64,000 nucleotides of DNA from Simmondsia chinensis (Eukaryota > Streptophyta > Magnoliopsida > Caryophyllales > Simmondsiaceae), in the NCBI GenBank assembly GCA_018398585.1, contig JAGTTD010000010.1, positions 19,094,005 through 19,158,004 on the forward strand, in the 5' to 3' direction. Each line of letters begins with the position of its first letter. Position 1 is the first letter of the stretch. The notes beneath the pieces are model-generated. The model was given only the letters and a program-made list of their open reading frames with translations. It was not told the DNA's origin and ran no database searches. Shown in pieces: positions 1-12,659 of the stretch. The translations under genes were made by a program, and so were the position numbers.

Positions 1-800
1 CATTAAACTCATTGGTTGTAAATTGGCCTACAAGAAGGAAAAAAAGGAGTGGATAGGAAAGTAAAGACCTTCAAGGTAAGACTGGTTGCTAAGGGTTTTA
101 CCCAAACGAAAGGAATTCATTATGATTAGACCTTCTTACCAGTAGCCATACTAAAGTCCATAAGGATACTCCTAATCCATTACAGCTTATTATGAGATCT
201 AGCAAATGGAAGTCCAAACGGTCCTTTTTTAATGGTTGTCTTAAAGAAATCTATATGATGCAACCAGACAGTTTTAATGGCAAAAATCAGGGGCATATGG
301 TATGCAAACTGAAGTAAGCATCATGCTCATCAAATAATAGATTCAATGAAGCGATTAAGTCTTATGGTTTTGAGCAATGGGTTGACGAACCATCCGTGTA
401 CAAACGACATCAAGAGAAAGTAGTTACTTTCTTAGTATTGTACGTCAATGATATACTACTCATTAGGAATGATGTAAGGGTGTTATCAGCTATAAAGATT
501 TAGTGAGCAAGTTCCAGTTGGCTATACGGATTCCGTCTTCGAATCAGATAGATATGCTAGACGTACGACATCTAGGTATGTCTTTTCTCTTGGAGTAGGA
601 GCCATTAGTGGGAGGAATGTCAAGCAGTATTGTATTGCTGACTTCACCATAGAAGCTAAATACGCTGTAGCTTCAGAAGCTGCAAAGAGGGGCATGTAGG
701 TTCAGATAAAGTAGTTGACTTTACTAAGACCTTGACTTCGCTTGACCTGTGGTTCATACATAGAGAGGATGAATATAAAGTTTATAATAAATTTGATTTA
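1..800 (+). pseudogene. Ty1/copia pol remnant: reverse transcriptase and RNase H
   Basis: Translating all three plus frames recovers a copia reverse transcriptase broken by several stops and frameshifts. Recognisable pieces are VRLVAKGFTQ near 80-110, a PVA.LKSIRILL-like stretch near 140-175, a YVDDILL-equivalent near 440-470 (read as YVNDILL, so the first catalytic Asp of the YVDD box is changed), and an RNase H end (KQYCIADFTIEAKYAVASEA) near 625-680. The order RT then RNase H then polypurine tract then LTR is the normal copia 3' end. Protease and integrase lie outside the window. The piece sits directly before the LTR at 816 and probably belongs to it. No intact frame remains, so no activity is expected. 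Confidence 0.85.
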
Positions 801-815
801 GGACAAGTGGGCGAT
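801..815 (+). other. Polypurine tract of copia element
   Basis: GGACAAGTGGGCGAT lies immediately 5' of the LTR start. It matches the usual copia tract (purine-rich, GTGGGAGAT-like) apart from one pyrimidine. In retrotransposition this would prime plus-strand DNA synthesis. Confidence 0.7.
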
Positions 816-2871
816 TGTTAGGAATGGTATCCTAAAATCTAGATTTATTCTGTTAATATTATTTTATTAAAGAATAAAATTAAAGTTTCAATCGTTTCCT
901 TGTGAAATTTGTGTAAACGAGCATTTATATTGCATGTGATTTTCATTTTGGAAACATCCATGAGATGGGTGTAGTCCTCAGACACCAATTTACATGTTTG
1001 TTCTAAGTGGTTTATGAGATTAACCCACCGATAGACTTGGAACAAATGATATGGATTGTTGTTTGAAAGACTCGTAGTCAAAGACAAGTTTGGACCACTT
1101 ATATGCTAAGACCATAATGTGACACTTTAGATGACTTGTCTTGGTCATGTGGATGGTGATTCAAAAGTGTTATGTTGGTGTGTTTAATAAGATTGATACA
1201 CTAAGTTAGACCATATGGGTTGTTTGTTTCTAGACTACAATCAGATATGAGTAATTCATGTTGTACTATTTGAACGACGACTCTAAATCTTGAGAGTATT
1301 CTAGACTTGTGCAAGGAGCATTAGTTACTTTGGTGTACTATAAGTAAGGTCTAAACGCATGACTGAATTCCCACGTACACTAGATAGCGGCGTGAAGTGT
1401 AACAAGGGGCAGGCATTCGATAGGGAATCTACAGTCTCTTATGAGATATAGATGTCCCCTTAGTTGTTCGCAAATATTTGAATAGTTCGAAAACTTTGGC
1501 CAAAGTATTCCGAGTGTTTAACATTTGGAATTGATACTATGAGTATGCTCAAGTATAAATGAATTATTCAGCGAAGGGTGAGTTGGTAACTAATGGAGAA
1601 GCTGTGAGAAGGATAATGGTAGTAGTTATATTTATCCTTTGTCATGGATATCTAATGGAGGAGTTGTTGTCATCAATACAATCTATTAGGGAGATATCGA
1701 ATGAATAGTTCAAGTCTGGAGTACAGTGAGATTTATTTAGTGGAATTAAGTTTTATAAAATGGTAATTAAATTATTTTATGAGATGATTGATTTAACCTA
1801 TTTGGAGCTAGATTTAAATTGTCCCTAAGGTCCCTGCGCAAACCTCTGTAATTTATTGCCATTGAAAAAATATTAAAGAATTCATGAGATGAATTATTTA
1901 TTCATGAGATGAGTAAATTTAATTTGCGAAATATTATTCATGAGATGAATTAAAGTTAAAAATTATAAAATAAAATAATTTTTGAAGAATAAAATTCATA
2001 AGATAATTTTTTAAAAGTGGGAAACAAATCAAAAAAAAAAAAAGAAGGGAAAAATCGCTTTGAATAGGGGGTCGATCCGCGTATATGCCTATCAACCGAC
2101 CAGCACATGACACGTGTCGCCCGCTGGGGCTGCTAGGAAGGATCCGTGCCTTCGGGCACGGACCAATCACCGCGTGCCACGTGGCACACGATGACAAGCC
2201 AATAGGACGCCGCTTTTAACCAGGTGCAACGTCGTGTTTTGCTTTTGTTTTTAACTGATACGAGGCGTTTTGTCTTCTGACCTGCGAATCCCACGTCGTT
2301 TATTTTGTATTTTTTCGCTCTGGTATATTTCTATAAATACAGGTACTTATTATAAGAGCTTGGCATTCAATTGAAACAAATTATTTTAGGGTTTCAGGAT
2401 TTGTTTCAGAGATCTTATTGGAGAGAATAATTTCTGTTAATATTTTGCTTTCCTAGTTTAATATTTTTCGGAGCCCACCCTCCAGGAAGTTCGAGGTCAT
2501 TGCTTAGAAGATTGTGGGGTCTCCATTTTTGGTATTTTTTTGATGATTATTATTTTTTTCTAGTTTTTCTTATATTGGAGCAATTCTAGGCACGTTTTCT
2601 TTCCTTCACTTTTGTTTTCGATTTTCTATTTATTTACATTATTGGTTATTATGCCTGTTTAAGTTTATGTATCGTTATGTATGTATTAGAGTAAAAGGTC
2701 TGTAGATCTAAATTAAGAATTTAAGTCTGTAGATCTAAATTAAGGATTTAAATCTGTAGATTAAAAATTAAGATTTTAAATCAACCCTCAGTTTAGAATT
2801 ATGAATTCTAAACCTTTTTCGCTGCGTTAATTTAATTAAATTAGGGAGAATTTTTAAAATTCGTCCTAACA
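816..2871 (+). repeat. Long copia LTR (about 2.06 kb)
   Basis: The unit begins TGTTAGGAATGG right after a polypurine tract and ends CCTAACA just before a primer-site-like sequence. It shares recognisable stretches with the copia LTR at 30946-34775: the start (..ATCCTAAAATCT), a GGC(G/A)TGAAGTGTA block near 1390, and GATGTCCCC near 1452. Both have a length near 2.06 kb once the LINE inserted in the second copy is removed. A TATA-like TATAAATACAGG lies near 2330-2342, fitting an LTR promoter. The short reading frames inside the LTR are not considered coding. Confidence 0.75.
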
Positions 2872-2887
2872 ACTAGTATTAGGGCAA
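2872..2887 (+). other. Decayed primer-binding site
   Basis: ACTAGTATTAGGGC directly follows the LTR end and differs from the plant initiator-Met primer site (TGGTATCAGAGC) at a few positions. A primer site marks the left end of an internal region, yet this LTR also has the right end of an internal region (RT, RNase H, polypurine tract) on its other side. Confidence 0.5.
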
Positions 2888-5800
2888 AGGGATTTATAGA
2901 GATAACCCTATTCCCAGAGCTCTCGCACTTGAGGTGTCACAAAGCGTGACTCTTCGACCGGGGGCTTGGGTAGGTGGAAGAGTCTCCTACTCTAAGTGCT
3001 CTAATAGGTGCCTTTTGTTGTGATCATCGTTGAGAACCGTGAATCCAACAGCCGGCATCATAGGGTTTTTTTTTCCCCCCAACACCTTTTACAATCAATC
3101 GTTTTGTAACGTTAACTCAAGATCCAACCTTTTTACAACCATTCCTTTTGTACGTAGGCTTAAGACCAACTCTTTACAAGAAAATGAGATGAAAAGAATC
3201 ATGCTTGTAAAAGAGTGATTTCACAATCAAAAGGTTAGTAAAAGCTATGAATATGCCAATTAAGCTCAATAAACTCAATCAAAGAGAGAACAAGTGGTGC
3301 TCAAGAAGACTCTAGTAGAAAAGAGATCAACACTTTGAAAAGCTCAAGAACATAACAATAACTAAAACTAATTTTCTCTTCGTAGCAGGATGACTTGAAT
3401 GAAGCACCCAAGCCTTTTTTTATAGCCGAAATAGATCCCAATTTGGAAAAATTTGGAATATGTTTGAACGAAATCAAATTTCAAAAGTAGCCAATAGAGT
3501 TGACACAAGCTTTGTGTGTAACACACAACTGCCAACTTTGGTTACTGTTTGTCTGTGTGTCAACGCATGATTATTATATGCTGAAACTTAGCATATCCGG
3601 GTGTTTTTGATCCTTCTTTTACTGTTGGGCTTGATTTTTTGCCATTTATAACCTTACTTTTTGATTAAATAATTTTTTAAATCAAGCCAAAATATCACCC
3701 CCATAATTTTTCTTCATTTCTTAATTTTAGGCATGCCTCCAATAATGCCAATATATAAAATATTTCCATTAAAAATTTGAATTGGTTCAGAGTTGAATTT
3801 AGTGTTTTTTTCAATTAAAATTTAGAACAAATTTTAAGATCTTTCAAAAACATTTTTGCTAGAGCACAACAAATTGAAATTGATATACTTAACTCAATTA
3901 ATATATCTAATCTTATGTCCTAGATATAAAAAGAAACTTCCTGAAGGCCTGGTCTTGTATCTCGTTCTCTTGATTATGGATCAATATTTTCTTCAACTTT
4001 GATTACTTTTCTCTTAATCCATCATCTTGGAATACTTGGTATCAACATAATCATTCTTGATTTTTCTTGCTTTCTCATGAGTAATTTTCAACAACGTTAG
4101 AACAGTTAAATATAATGACTCACTTATTATCATCCAAATTACAATGTACAACAACCTTGAGGGCTAGTGGAAAATATTTATCTTAGTAAAAATTTTCAAG
4201 AGAAATTCTTGATTTTATTTTCTGAAGGAAAAAGTTTCCTACTATATTGGATGCTAAACTTAATTCCTATGGTTGCCCATTCGCAATTAGGGCTTAGGGC
4301 ATTTAAGCCTCATTTTTTTTTTAATTTTATAAATAGCCAAAACACAATGTTTGACCGTTCTTGAGCCAAAATGTTTATGCATGAGATTTTTTTCCTTTTT
4401 TTAAAAAAACAATTTTGACCTCTAATGGCTATGTAGTTAGTTACTTTTAAATCTTTTTTTCAATGTATTTTCATCCTATATCTTGAAATAATTAAAATAA
4501 TAAAAAATATCAACCATTAACATAATATTAACCATTAAAATAATTAAAAAAATTAAGCAAGGTTAAAGAAATGAGGCACTGTCGGAGAAGAGAAGCTCTA
4601 TTTTTGAGTGAAGCCCCATTTTTGCTGATATGACAAAAATGGGGCTTCAAAAGTCTAAGACACATGTTACAATAGAGTGATGGTTATAAATTAAGGAAAA
4701 TATTAGATGTGGGACATGGAATCAATAAAATAAATATGCATGATGAGTCATTGTCACGTCATGAAGTGAGGTCATTGTGAGATGGCTAAAAATATATTGG
4801 GTGTGATGCTGGAGCATGAGGACTCAAGCACCATCTTAACCTTGTTTGCACGCATGGTTTCTACATGTTTTTGGGCCGTATGATGCAACCATGTGCGAAT
4901 TTTATTATATTTTATATTTTTATGTTGCTATTAACCCCCTTTTTTTTAATCTTTTCCATATGTACATATTCATATTATAAATATTGTTTGGCATGAAATA
5001 TCTTCTTCTCATGAACTTTATTTAAATATTTTCAAACAGTGTATATTTTGATACTTGCGAAGCTCCTCATAAACAATTCAGTCATGGCTCCAAATAAGTT
5101 AAATCTAATTACGATCACATGATAATATTTTATCAACATTTAATAATATTTAATTCTATTAAATAAATATTGCTTCCTTCTAGAATGAAATATTTATTCA
5201 AGAATTCTAATATTGTGATTAAATGAATGACTAATCCCTCCTTTAGATTTTTTTTTTTTTTTTTTTTTGGGTAAGTGTCTATAAGAAAAATATTTTTCTC
5301 ATATTGAATTCTAGTAGCATTCAATCGAAATACTTTAGCTAAAGATTTAAAATTTTTAAACACCTGCAAATCCATTTTAGGGAATATCCCTTTCTTAAGA
5401 TGAGGCTACATATTCCCTATTGAAGATATGTTCCCTCAAAATTTATGCTACCACCCAACATACAAAAGATATTGATGACTTTTGAGGGACCTTACTTCTA
5501 AATATATCAAAGTGGCATACACTATTTGTACTAGTTCAAGGCATTCCAAGAATTTAGAACATGGCTTAACAGAAAATATGAATTATTTATTTATTATAAT
5601 AGTTGAGAAAAATATAATTCAAGTGGTCTAATAAATTATTCCAATCTCATTGGCAAACAATGGTGTTTTTGATGAATTTGGTCAGTGTAGTTATACATAA
5701 TTTTGGAGTTCTGTACGAGGTGGGGTTCGGCAGGATGAGCTGAACTCAAGCTCTAGCTACACACCTAGTTTGATATTCCCAACAAGATCAAAACAAACGG

Positions 5801-6008
5801 TTAGAGGGGCACGTGGAGTAACCCACGAGGGGACCCCTCAATGCGCAAGTCAGTATTAATCTCATAAAATAGTAATGAAAGCAGGTAATAAATAGACATA
5901 ATGGATATAAAAAACTTAGCATAAAAGGAGTAGGAAGCTTGAATGATTATTCCTTCAAAGAAGAGATTGTTAAGGAGGCGAGGATGAGAGGCCCCTCGTC
6001 GTTCTCCT
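2888..6008. other. Unassigned AT-rich region
   Basis: No credible gene is visible. 2888-3030 looks like a retrotransposon 5' leader. The rest is AT-rich with poly-T runs, including a T20 tract near 5250-5268. Short frames here show no domain and no compositional support. One perfect hairpin at 4610-4648 is listed separately. Confidence 0.4.
4610..4648. repeat. Perfect 15-bp hairpin
   Basis: GAAGCCCCATTTTTG at 4610-4624 is exactly inverted at 4634-4648 with a 9-base loop. It lies in unassigned AT-rich DNA and could be the centre or a terminus of a small foldback or MITE-like element. I could not delimit outer ends or a target duplication. Confidence 0.7.
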
Positions 6009-6037
6009 CCCCCCCCCCCCCCCCCCCCCCCCCCCCT
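6009..6037 (+). repeat. Poly-C tract (29 C)
   Basis: An uninterrupted run of 29 C, preceded by CTCCTC and followed by TCTCTTCC. It makes a spurious proline run in an overlapping frame. The exact length is likely to be uncertain in the assembly. Confidence 0.9.
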
Positions 6038-6831
6038 CTCTTCCTCCCTTCTTCTACAAGAAGGGAAACATGGGGGTTACTCACCCCCTTTCTTATGATA
6101 TGCCACGTGTTGCAATTTGGGTCGATTTATCCATTTGGTATTTTCAGGGTCTAGTTTTTTAATTTAAGGCTAGCTCGTTGTTACCTAATTTTTATATACT
6201 AATTACCTACTCATTATACTCATAGCATTGAGGCTATAAGCATCGGGCGAGTAAGTACCTTTGGATTGGGTGTACTGGTCCGCCTGAGTGGGTTTCAAAA
6301 ATTCCAATGTATCTTAGGTGGTGTATGTATGTCGTTCGACCATACTGGATCGCCCATACTAGGTCGCCCATGTTGGGTTGCCGGGCGAATAAGTACCGGG
6401 CTAGTATTATAAACATATAGTCTCTCTACTATGGGGCAAACTTTAGTCATTCTAAGTTCTGTCATGGAGCATATTACATGCCCTCTTTAACCATAGCTTG
6501 TTATTGCACAGTGTTTACTAGAGCAATGGAGGTTGTCAGCACTCTGTTTTGGCCCTTCACAATTGTCATTCATATGTGTTTTGCATTTTACCCGAGGTTA
6601 ATAAAGTGTGTGACCTAGGATGTCTAACGGGTTACTTGATGCCCAATAGGGTGTTTAAGTCATCGCAGCTTGTGATTGGGTGGGCAATCGTTTTTGAACT
6701 TTAATATGGCGTCTGGCTTAATGTGCATCCTCGTACGGCATTTAGAACATCATTTGTTTATTTTAACAAGTTGATTCGTCTATTAGGGATCTTAAGGGAA
6801 TGTTTTACCCCTTTGTTTGTTTGAATGGAGC

Positions 6832-6865
<34 letters not shown>

Positions 6866-7504
6866 CTTATGGGAATTTTTAATAGAATATGAGTCTCTAA
6901 GGTTTTCTGAAACTTAGAGTGTTTAAAGTATTTTGCTCCTTTGTTCTTACAAGCGTTCATGGCAATTTGAGCTCTATGTGATAAGCACATAAGAATATAA
7001 CTATCATGACTGATCACCAAGTATACGTGCATTTAGTTAGTAATACCCATAAAGCGACGAACAGGGTGCATTTAGATCAAGTTATATTGATAAACATATT
7101 TGGCCAGAGCTGAAGGTGGTTGATTCAATGTACTCTTTTAGTATAAAGATGATATGTGTAACACGCCTGGGCAAGGTTAGGGTGTTCAATCTTATTTTAC
7201 CATCAAAGTGAACCATATGCAATATACTTGAATGAAGTCAATGTGGTGAGTATGCCCTGACATTCTTGAATTAGGGATGATAAATATGTCATACTGGTAT
7301 GATGAGGATGAGCCTGTCACTGATGTAACTGTCATGTAAGTAGACATAACATATATTATGGAGATTGGCACATCTTTTAGACCTACAAATCCTATGTAAT
7401 AAACTGTGAGCCATATGTATCAAATGGAAAGTACATAACGGTGCCCGGTGCATTATCCTTAGATAGCCCACAATCAAGTTATGGCAATGGGTATTATACT
7501 CGTT
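6038..7504. other. Unassigned region with short repeats and a poly-T tract
   Basis: GGGCGAGTAAGTACC near 6246 recurs as GGGCGAATAAGTACC near 6384, and GATCGCCCA / GGTCGCCCA repeats lie between them. A run of 32 T spans 6834-6865, possibly the A-tail of an unrecognised minus-strand retroposon. No gene is recognised. Confidence 0.4.
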
Positions 7505-7786
7505 GCGGGTGGTTGCACATGGGCGGACCATGGTGTTAGGTGTTGCACTCGTTATGGGTGATTGCACCAAGGCGGACCACGGTGTTTGATATTGCACCCT
7601 TTGCGGGTGATTGCACCGGGGTTGACCATGGTGTTTGGTATTGCATCCGTTGTGGGTGATTGCACCAGAGTGAACCATGGTGTTTGGTATTGCACCGATT
7701 GCGGGTGATTGCACCATGGCGTAGAATGGTTTTTGGTATTGTACCTGTTATAGGTGATTGCACCGGGGCAGACCATGGTGTTTGGT
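7505..7786. repeat. 49-bp minisatellite, about 6 copies
   Basis: Units start at 7505, 7554, 7603, 7652, 7701 and 7750, exactly 49 bp apart. Shared core words are GGGTGATTGCACC, GGACCATGGTGTTTGGTATTGCA-like segments and a variable CCGTT joint. The last copy is partial and ends near GGTGTTTGGTA. Because 49 is not a multiple of 3, each strand reads the unit successively in all three frames. This explains the three overlapping minus-strand frames with similar peptides here; I treat them as artefacts of the repeat rather than genes. Confidence 0.95.
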
Positions 7787-8688
7787 ACATATGTGGATAA
7801 CCATCAAGTGGCATGTATAGAATACCTAGATAAAATCAAGCATACTCGAGCAACAAATCAAACAACACGGGTCAATATAATATACTTGTTTAATAATGTA
7901 TATGCAGAGAATAAATATCAAAATAGAGACAGGTTGTTAGAAATAACGCACTCTTAAGGTTGTTACATGCAAAATAATTTACCAATCATATGGTATATCA
8001 TCTTTAAAGGATATCCATGGCTTACATTCTGTAATCCCCGACATTTATCTATGACCTGATAAGCTTGGTGTGGCTTATGCTAATTAATTATAAGTAGACA
8101 ACTGCACAAAGAGTCATTAGTAGCATTCATAAGATGTATTTTGTAAGCAAACAATACTCACACAACGCGGCTCGTGAATAATCACATAAACCCTTACTAA
8201 TATTCGGCTTAAGAATGATGAGTCTTTGATTATTTTATAACATGTCACATGTTCCAATGCCAACTATTAAAAAAGTGGCGAGGTGAGCTTGTGATATATT
8301 GATGATGACAGGCATGTAAGGATGCCATTGCCGCGGCACAACCGTTTTTTCAATATATGTTAATCTTGTTATTCTAGCTCAGGACTGCAAAATAGTTATA
8401 AAGACTTGGTGATCCTTTATTGCACACTACCTTGTTGAGACTAATTACTGCTAGATTGAGCAAGGTATGAAAGGAGTTCCAGACAGCTTGTAAAAGTACA
8501 AGATTATCTTGAAATAGGTTATTGCGGGTATTGAACTAATTCTTTCTGATTGTTATCTATTCAAACTGCCACCTTCAAAAGAGGCTTTTACTATTGAGTT
8601 ATTGTCTATGCTCATATGTTATGCCTGAACTATCTTCAAGATGTCCAAGGAGATATTTTTGTTTTTTCTGATGTCAAGTCTCACATCG

Positions 8689-8720
<32 letters not shown>

Positions 8721-9534
8721 GCAGTGGAGAAGTTGTTGTATAGGTTCAAATATCAATTAAATTCTATAGCAAAGCCTATGCGATGCTTGGCTCCCTGAAA
8801 TAAAGATTTAACTCCAAACCCCTATTTTCAGATAAGTTTGGTATGTAGAGTCATAGTGTATCAAAATCACGTTAAACTCTTTTTGTGCCCACCCCTACAT
8901 TCATTCCTAACTGTTATGTTTCAAGCATTGAATGTCTAGCAGAAGAGGAAGAATTGACTGATATAGTGAGGGAAGATTGTTGTATTCCTATACATGATTT
9001 GGCTTTTAGGATGAATGAACAAGAATAATAAGAAATACAAGGATAACCTGTGTTTACCAAATATAGCGTTTGGTTAACTTGTAGTCAATTATGAAGGAGG
9101 CTAAATGGTCAAGAACGCTCTTACTAAGTTGTTGACCAGGAGTGGCACCAAATAACTTAGGAGAAGGTCGTTTAAAGTGTGGGCTACTTTATCATGATAA
9201 CGCGTGCAGTTTCATGTTGGACTTGCTAGTTAGAAATGCTTTATTGATTCGTGATAAATGGCTAAGTTTCCTATCCATAGTTCAATCTCCGACTCGAAGC
9301 GAGTAATGAAGTCTCCTAAAGATGTCATGATGTTGTGTTACGTGACGTGATTCAGGGTGAAGCTCACTATCTTTCAAAGGGGATTGTATCTTATGGATAG
9401 GTAGTTCCTGACTTGTAACTGTTTTGTCCTAATTTGCATCGTGCAAAAGAAATGTACTTTCAGTCATTGTTGAATGTGAAGCCTCTTGATTATTGAATGG
9501 TTTAGCCTTTTTCACAGAAGTGACGTCTAGTTGT
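7787..9534. other. Unassigned region
   Basis: No gene or element was recognised. There is a run of 27 T at 8694-8720 followed by GCAGTGGAGAAG. The poly-T could be the tail of a minus-strand retroposon, but no LINE or SINE body is evident beside it. Confidence 0.35.
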
Positions 9535-9955
9535 GAATTAGGGCGAAGTCTTCCTGTCCTAAAATGATTTGCACCACTAAGATAAGTAAGTTTAAGTTGA
9601 GAACTGGGGCGAAGTCTTCTTGTCCTATAAGGATTTATCCCACCATTGAAATTCTGTTGAGGCTCTGAATAGGGGAAAAGTCCTCCAATCTTAAAAATAA
9701 TTTACACCACAAAGATAGGAACATGAAATTCAATTTATGAATGAGGTGCAACTTCATAGTCCTAAAATGATTCATGCCAATGTTAAGGAAATAACTAAGG
9801 CGAAGTCCCCCAATCCTAAATTGATTTATACCACCATAATAAGGAAATGAATGAAGCGAAGTCCCCCAATCCTAAAATGATTGATACCACCATAATAAGG
9901 AAATGATTGAGGTGAAGCCTTCCATTCCTAAAAATAATTTATATGCGGCAAGAAA
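9535..9955. repeat. Degenerate minisatellite, about 56-70 bp units, 7 copies
   Basis: Units keyed on GCGAAGTC..CC.ATCCTAAA.TGATT begin near 9543, 9609, 9674, 9746, 9800, 9856 and 9912. The last three are spaced exactly 56 bp and are most alike; the earlier ones are longer and more diverged. Each ends with an ATACCACCATAATAAGGAAA-like segment. It is probably non-coding. Confidence 0.85.
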
Positions 9956-11179
9956 ATGAACTTAATCCCATTGCCCAGGCGAAGGTCCCTAGTGTTAAAG
10001 TGACTCATACACCACTTTCAAAAGAAAGATTAGCCTACTTTAAACTCGTTACTGATCTTTGGTTAACTTTCATATTTGGCAACTGGTTAAAAGATATTGT
10101 AGAATCATCGATGTTGAGAGATAATGATATTGAGTGGTTGGTCAAGTACGTCAAGTGTGGTGGGATCCCGGCTTGAGTTCTTTTAACAGTGTGTAGGAAA
10201 ATTAAGGGTGGTGACACATAGCTGATAGTTAGGATCTTTAGAAGCAATGTGCATCCTAAACTTGAATTTGATGAATAGTTTGTTTTCCTAATTGCCTTGT
10301 ATGCATATAAGATGAGTAGGTAAGAGCTTCATGGAATAGTCGATTCACTTATGAATGAAGTGACCTCAAAAGAAAGATCAAATATTTTGTATGTTCAAAG
10401 ATAGTTATGAGGTTTCTTAAAGTCCTTTGAATGAATCATGTAATTTATCATAGATCCATTTACTGCTTTTACACGTAGCTTTCATATGTGCTTTTTGACT
10501 TGCACCTGTGCCTTGGTGTTGGATTATGTGGTTGTCTTAAGATGTTGGAACCATTTAAGGTAGGATTGATGGCTCTTTTCTTTTATTGTTGCCAACCCAG
10601 AATTATGGAATTTAATTATCATCTTAACAATAGATGAATGAGAACTTGGTGAAACAAAGTTCTTCATGAGAGGGATGTAGTATAATTGGCACTTGTCTAG
10701 CATAGTAGTTGGCGGGCATTGACAGGATTTTTGTTAGCTTTTCTAATTATGCCATTATGAGAGGGTATAGGAGTAAGTTCATACTTAAAGATCTTAAAAG
10801 ACGAAAGTACAATGAAAAATGGATTAGAAGTCATAGCGAGAATATGTTCAAGTAGATGGTTACACAGGAACCCATTAAAGCTGAATTATGGCGAAGATTA
10901 ATTCCTTGGAGTTTGATTTAAAGCGGAATTGAAGCGAAGATTGGTTAAATTGGCCCCGTAACAGTTACTGATTTACTTGGAATTAACTAAGAATCGTAGT
11001 GAGGATTTGTTCAACTAGCCAAGGAAACCGTCTATGAATAGTTACAACATTTTATGACTTACAAAGCATGTTATAATGAAGCCTTGGGCATATGACCTTA
11101 GTTAAGCTTTTGGTTATAACATATTCATGGAATAGCTGTTCGATTTATGTTAGTTTTCTTACTCAAATATAAATATTAG
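9956..11179. other. Unassigned region
   Basis: Only short frames with no recognisable domain on either strand. Scattered GGTTGAA/ATTAAACT words near the right end lead into the 44-bp array. Confidence 0.35.
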
Positions 11180-12560
11180 ATCAACCAACGTTGAACTAAA
11201 TCGAGTTTGTAATGAAAATTGGTTCAATCAAAATTCAACTAAATTAAGATTGTGATGAAAATTGGCTCAATAAATGTTGAATTAAACTAAGATTGTAACG
11301 AAAGTTAGTTCAAGTAGGTTGAACTAAAAAGATATGGTAAAGAAGATTGAAACAATTAGGGTGGAATTAAATTGAGATTTTTTTTCCAATAAATAACAAG
11401 TACAACTCGGAATACAAGGATCAGATAAAACACCTGCTAGACGCGGGGCAAAACTCAACCACTAACAAAACATCATGCAACTCAACCAAAATAATACAGA
11501 ACAAGCCAGTCAATCTAAATGAACCTAAGTCCAATCGCCCTGCATCTATATTGTCATCCTTCTTTCACTGCGATGGCCATCAGTAGCTCACGCAACTTCT
11601 TCTTCATGTTTCGGCAGATCTCAGCCCATAATTTCAGCATCTTCTCTACTTATTTTCTATTGTTTCTTCTCTCTAGATTCTATGATCTAACAACTTCAAT
11701 ATGGTTTGCTATTTCACTTGGTTATATGAAAAACTCGAACAACATGCCTTAACCCAAAAGCCGACCCTCATACGTGCACTCTAGAACATATCATACTTGA
11801 ATTAAACTGAGATTGTAATAAAGATTAACCCAATTAGATTTAAATTAAACTTAAGATAGTAATGAAGATTAACCCAATAAGGGTTGAATTAAATCGATAT
11901 TGTAATGAGAATGGAATGAAATAGGTTGAATTAAACTGATATTGTAACGAGAATTAGCCCAATGAGGGTTGAACTAAGCTAAAATTGTAATGAAAATTTG
12001 TTCAGTTAGAGTTGACAAAAATGAAGATTGTAACAAATATTGTTTCAATCAGAGTTAATAAAAATTAACCCATTTAGGTTGAATTAGACTTAAGATTGTA
12101 ATTAAAATTAGTTCAATTAGAGTTGATGAAAATTAACCCATTTAGGGTCAAGTTGAATAGAGATTGCAACAACAATTGAGTTAAGCGGGGTTGAACTAAA
12201 CTAGAATTGTGACGAAAATTGACCCATTCAGGGTAGAATTGAATAGAGATTGTAATGAAGATTGATTCAATCAAGATTGTTGAAAGCTAACCAATTTAGG
12301 GTTGAATTAAATAGAGATTATAACAATGTTTGATTCAATCGGAGTAGAACTAAACTAAGATTGTGATGAAAATTAACCCATTTAAGGTTGAATTGAATCG
12401 AGATTGTTATGAAAATTTGTTCTATGAGGGTTGAACTAAGCTGAAAATGTAACGAAAGTCGACCGATTAGGGTCGAATCAAATTGAAATTGTAATGAAAA
12501 CTGACACAATCAGGGGTTGAATTAAACTAAAATTGTAATAAAAATTGACCCAGTTAGGGT
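11180..12560. repeat. Degenerate ~44-bp tandem array, interrupted
   Basis: Units resemble GTTGAATTAAACTAAGATTGTAATGAAAATTG plus a CCCAATTAGG joint. Anchors at about 11202, 11246 and 11289 give a 43-44 bp spacing, and occasional units are near 68 bp. The array runs from about 11180 to 12560 and is broken at 11380-11798 by a LINE tail. Copies vary by substitutions and small indels, so the array is old. Confidence 0.85.
11380..11798 (-). mobile_element. 5'-truncated L1-like LINE 3' end
   Basis: On the minus strand this ~420 bp segment ends in TTATTGGAAAAAAAA and has the look of a plant L1 3' untranslated end (FWVK.., TTGTACTTG, then A-tail). It interrupts the 44-bp array. GAATTAAATTGAGATT (11364-11379) and GAATTAAACTGAGATT (11799-11814) flank it as a 16-bp duplication with one mismatch. 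The array itself repeats this word, so the duplication could be two neighbouring units. The plus-strand frame inside it (11519-11752) is not considered real. Confidence 0.6.
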
Positions 12561-12659
12561 TTAATGTAAGGGAGAGAGAACCACGGTGGTGGTCGTTGGC
12601 ATGGGCTGCTGGCGGCATGTGGTGATGGGTGAAGCATCATGCAGTGGCGACATATGGTG

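Noticed and set aside
5939..6154. Proline-rich plus-strand frame
   Set aside because: The proline run is simply the poly-C tract; no domain on either side.
7289..7814. Three overlapping minus-strand frames (142, 92 and 74 codons) with similar peptides
   Set aside because: They are the three frames of the 49-bp minisatellite; no start context, domain or splice support.
7505..9955. CRISPR-like array
   Set aside because: Plant DNA; units are contiguous minisatellites without unique spacers.
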